NCBI GenBank assembly: GCA_032718475.1
Contig: JAUCBJ010003741.1
Span: 1-64,000 of the forward strand
Source: Nemertoderma westbladi
Lineage: Eukaryota > Xenacoelomorpha > Nemertodermatida > Nemertodermatidae
DNA: 64,000 bases
Reading direction: 5' to 3'
The translations under genes and the position numbers were made by a program. This document shows positions 61,387 through 64,000 of the stretch, one piece after another (position 1 is the first letter of the stretch; every line of letters begins with the position of its first letter). A model generated the notes under the pieces. The model made no database searches. It was not told where the DNA came from and saw nothing but the letters and a program-made list of their open reading frames with translations.

Positions 61387-63830
61387 CTATAGAGACCTCA
61401 CCTCTTTAGGTAGTGGAGTGTCTAGTAGACAGTCTGGTGAAGCGTCCGGTGAACAGTCTGGTGAGACGTCTGGTGAGACATAGCGCGGAACGTCCGGCGA
61501 AATGTCCTGTCGTCGGTCCCAAGGTCTGTCTGGCGTAACTTCTGTCAGAAAGTCTGGTTCAAAGTCTGGTGGACAGTCTGTCGAGATGTCTGGTGGAAAG
61601 TCTGGTGAGACGTCCGGTAGACAATCTGTCGAGAGTTCCATAAAACAATCTGGCGAACAATACGGAGAACAATCTGGTGTCACTTCTGGTGAATAGTCTG
61701 GCGAGTAATCTGGTGAACAATCCGGCGAAACGTCTGGTGAAATCTCCCGCGGAACATCCGGCGAAGGATTCGTACAAGCGTCTGGTCGAGTGTCTGGTGA
61801 GACGTCTGGCGTAATGTCAGGTCTGGCGTCCAGGTCATCAGATTTCGTCCGTCCTTGTTTCCTCTTGACCTTGGCGTTGGCTTTCGCTTTGGACTTGACA
61901 ACCTTGTAGATTTTTATCTCGGCACCCTCTGGTATGGTGTTGGTTGTCGCGTCGAATAACGGTGGCCATTCGTCTGATGGTCGCTGTAGGAAATCGGGTC
62001 CTCTAAACCAAAAGGATTTATTGTCCGGTTTACAAAAGTCAAGCAGTTGCATCCCCCGTGACGCGATGTCAGCTGGGTTCAGCTTCCCTGGACAGTGACG
62101 CCAATCTTGTTTGAGCAACCGGTCTAGTATTTCAGCCCGTCTGTTGGCTACGAAAGTCTTGAACTCAAACGCTTCGTTGTTTATGTACCAAAGTACCAAC
62201 GTCGCATCCGTCCAATATGTGACCTTCAAGTTAGCCTCCAGCTCGCGTTGAACTAGACTGACAATATCGGTGGATATCGTCCCGGCTTGCAGCTCTCCAC
62301 GAGGTACAGTCATATACTTCAATGGCATTGTTCTAGCCTTTGAAGTAACGAGAGACACATCGTAGCTGTCCGATGTCACTTGTCGTCTAAGGTATAAAGT
62401 AACCCCCAATCCATCCTTGCTGGCGTCGCTAAAGCTGTGAAGCTCTAAATCAGCAGGAAAGGTGGTTTGCAAAGGAAAGTATACCCTCGGTATGGTATAG
62501 TCTTGTAGAAACGTCAGTTGGGCTTCCCAGTCCCTCCATCGCTCAGCTAACTTTTCTGGGATGGGATCGTCCCATTCCAGTCCGGCTTGCCAAATGCTGC
62601 GGAGTATGATCCTAGCATGTAGGATCACTGGACTAATGAAACACAATGGGTCATACAATCGACTCATGGTCGATAAGCAAGTCCTCTTAGTGAGAGGTCT
62701 AGTCTGGTCGTTGGACCTTACACGTACCCTAAAATTGTCGGTGTTAGGGTCCCAACTAAGTCCTAATACTTTGGTCGTCGGTAGAGGTTCTAGGTCTAAG
62801 TCCAAGTCACCTCCACTGCGATCCATCGGGTCAAATGAGTTCACCAGTTCGGGTTTGTTGGAAGCGAACTTCGTCAGGTGGAATCCGCCCTCAGCGAGAC
62901 AATCCTGGAGTTGGTGTGCTACGTTTGTAGCGCGCTCCAAGGTGTCACAACTCTTGAGGCCGTCATCCACGTAGAAATCTCGTTCCACTGTCCGAACTAC
63001 TTCTGGGTCAAATTGGTCTCGTCTGTCCAATGCGGTCTGCTTTAAGGCGTACATGGTGCAGTTGGGGCTGTCCCTGGCTCCGAATACTCTTACCTGCATT
63101 TGGTAAATTTCTGGCGGAAGTTCTAAGTTTCCGTCCGGATACCAAAGAAACCTCAAGCTGTCCCTGTCCCGCTCCAAAGCCTTAACCTGGTGAAACATGG
63201 CCTCTACGTCACAGGTGAAAGCCACTTTGCGTAGGACTCCCATTAGGACTCCCATGAGGTAATTGTTCATATTCGGCCCGTCCATCAGTTCGCTGTTCAT
63301 AGACATCCCTTGGTAAAGCGCGGCGCAGTCGTTAACTACACGCACCTTGCCAGGTTTGTCCGGGTGTCGAACAAAATGATGTGGCAGGTAATATGTCTGG
63401 TCTGTGGTTACCTTGGGATTTAACATCCTAATGGCGTATCCCTTTTGGAGATACGTCTGAAGTTGTGCATTGTATTGCATATGGGCCGTCTCATCTCGCA
63501 ACAATCGCTGCCTTATTGATTTGAGTCGCTTCAAAGCAAGCGGGTAATTGTTAACGAGTTTAGGTTGTCCATTGCGCCACAACATACCAACCTCATAGTG
63601 GCCATTCGCGGTCTGGCGAATGGTATCTCTCATAATATTTAATGACCGTTTTTCCTGTTCTGACATAGCGGTCTCGTAACTACCGGGTTCTGCTGAGTCC
63701 TGTTCCAACCATTGAATGGTCCGTTCAGTCAGCAGTCGGTCAAGCGCTGCTTGCACTGCACTGCGCCATGGTCCTCGTCCACGTCTTCGTCCGCTGCGGT
63801 GGCTAGTGTCAATGCGTCTGGTAGGCTCGC
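61387..63830 (-). pseudogene. Pao/BEL reverse transcriptase + RNase H
   Basis: The RT shows RVVNDCAALYQG, the first catalytic Asp in FTCDVEAMFHQV, FGARDSPNC, and YVDD at 62,962-62,973. The RNase H-like part has FSDASKDG, PRGELQAG, YWTDATLVL and NPADIASRG, all typical of Pao/BEL (Peptidase_A17/RT region). The frame has no proper ATG; it is a pol segment expected to continue from upstream gag-protease. At 63,752-63,761 a tandem TGCAC duplication coincides with a frame change from the upstream repeat-containing segment. The C-terminus runs into a Ser-Pro-Asp repeat. Confidence 0.88.
61430..61830 (-). repeat. 12-bp-based coding minisatellite (SPDx repeat) in Pao/BEL pol
   Basis: On the plus strand, TCTGGTGAGACG-type units; on the minus strand they encode imperfect PDVSPD / SPDCSPD repeats of about 30 units at the end of the RT-RNase H frame. 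Pao/BEL pol proteins do not normally carry such a tail. Confidence 0.8.
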
Positions 63831-63839
63831 AAGCCTTCC
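63820..63839. repeat. Palindromic element copy 7
   Basis: Consensus. It is the 3' part of the last 78-bp unit upstream of pol. Confidence 0.9.
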
Positions 63840-63897
63840 GGTGTCACTAGTCGGCGTCGAATCGTCGTGCGGCGGTTTGACGACTTTTTGATCTATC

Positions 63898-63917
63898 GGT
63901 AGGCTCGCAAGCCTTCC
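63898..63917. repeat. Palindromic element copy 8
   Basis: Consensus GGTAGGCTCGCAAGCCTTCC, preceded by CTATC. Confidence 0.9.
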
Positions 63918-63975
63918 AAGATCAACGACCGGTGTCGAAGCCTGGTGGGTGGGGTCAATGACCTTTGGATTTTTC

Positions 63976-63995
63976 GGTAGGCTCGCAAGCCTTCC
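63976..63995. repeat. Palindromic element copy 9
   Basis: Consensus GGTAGGCTCGCAAGCCTTCC, preceded by TTTTC, at the window edge. Confidence 0.9.
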
Positions 63996-64000
63996 AAAAT

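Larger units (their letters stand above)
39956..64000 (+). other. Presumed intron 2 of the homeobox gene (at least 24 kb)
   Basis: Begins with the donor GTAGGA. No exon with homeodomain residues 45-60 was found downstream on the plus strand, so the intron probably runs past the window. The satellite, LINE, Gypsy and Pao/BEL sequences would all be intronic. An alternative is a broken or misassembled gene. Confidence 0.4.
63820..64000 (-). repeat. 78-bp tandem coding repeat, each ending in the palindrome (window edge)
   Basis: Palindromes start at 63,820, 63,898 and 63,976, exactly 78 bp apart. On the minus strand two full 26-residue units can be read, with shared cores KV(I/V).P.H, STP, D and GRLASLP. 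The sequence between palindromes has diverged much more than the palindromes. It probably lies in the gag or gag-pol junction region of the Pao/BEL element and continues beyond the window. Confidence 0.8.

Overview
This is animal nuclear DNA, not bacterial. It holds four or five retrotransposon types typical of invertebrate metazoans: an AP-endonuclease LINE, a LINE with an Ulp1 protease and a restriction-like endonuclease, Ty3/Gypsy, and Pao/BEL. It also holds two phase-matched coding exons, with splice donors, of an ANTP-class homeobox gene. About half of the window is tandem repeat. The species cannot be named from the sequence; a marine invertebrate is a guess from the mix of elements.

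Layout. 1-5.3 kb: AT-rich flank and a broken Gypsy-type gag ORF on the minus strand. 5.36-25.7 kb: a large 48/51-bp satellite, interrupted by one nearly intact LINE (5.9-9.66 kb). 26.0-27.55 kb: a cleaner 51-bp relative of that satellite. 29.0-29.9 kb: a 54-bp satellite. 30.4-31.9 kb: a 15-bp satellite. 31,997-32,218: homeobox exon 1, with an eh1-like motif. 33.06-33.96 kb: a G-rich 7-bp array. 34.9-39.05 kb: the Ulp1/REL retrotransposon on the minus strand, itself hit by a small LINE fragment. 39,656-39,955: homeobox exon 2, ending exactly after homeodomain residue 44. 39.98-48.09 kb: a purine-rich 12-bp satellite split by a 5'-truncated LINE copy. 48.1-51.1 kb: a 5'-truncated, frameshifted Gypsy pol on the minus strand. 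51.1-53.65 kb: mostly non-coding, with a promoter-like CCAAT/TATA cluster and a tRNA-like unit. 53.65-64.0 kb: a minus-strand region with a ~1250-aa zinc-knuckle ORF of unknown function and a degenerate Pao/BEL pol.

The host gene and the repeats are interleaved. The 15-bp array ends about 90 bp before the homeobox start codon. The 7-bp G-rich array and the Ulp1/REL element lie in the first intron. The 12-bp satellite begins about 25 bp after the second splice donor. The exon carrying homeodomain residues 45-60 was not found, so intron 2 should run for at least 24 kb, past the end of the window.

The most unusual signal is a ~20-bp hairpin sequence, GGTAGGCTCGCAAGCCTTCC and close variants. It occurs nine times between 53.7 and 64.0 kb and nowhere else that I could see. 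It lies in coding sequence in more than one reading frame and in non-coding DNA. One copy carries paired changes that preserve the stem. It links the zinc-knuckle ORF to the Pao/BEL pol, and may mark one large composite element or a very small palindromic mobile element.
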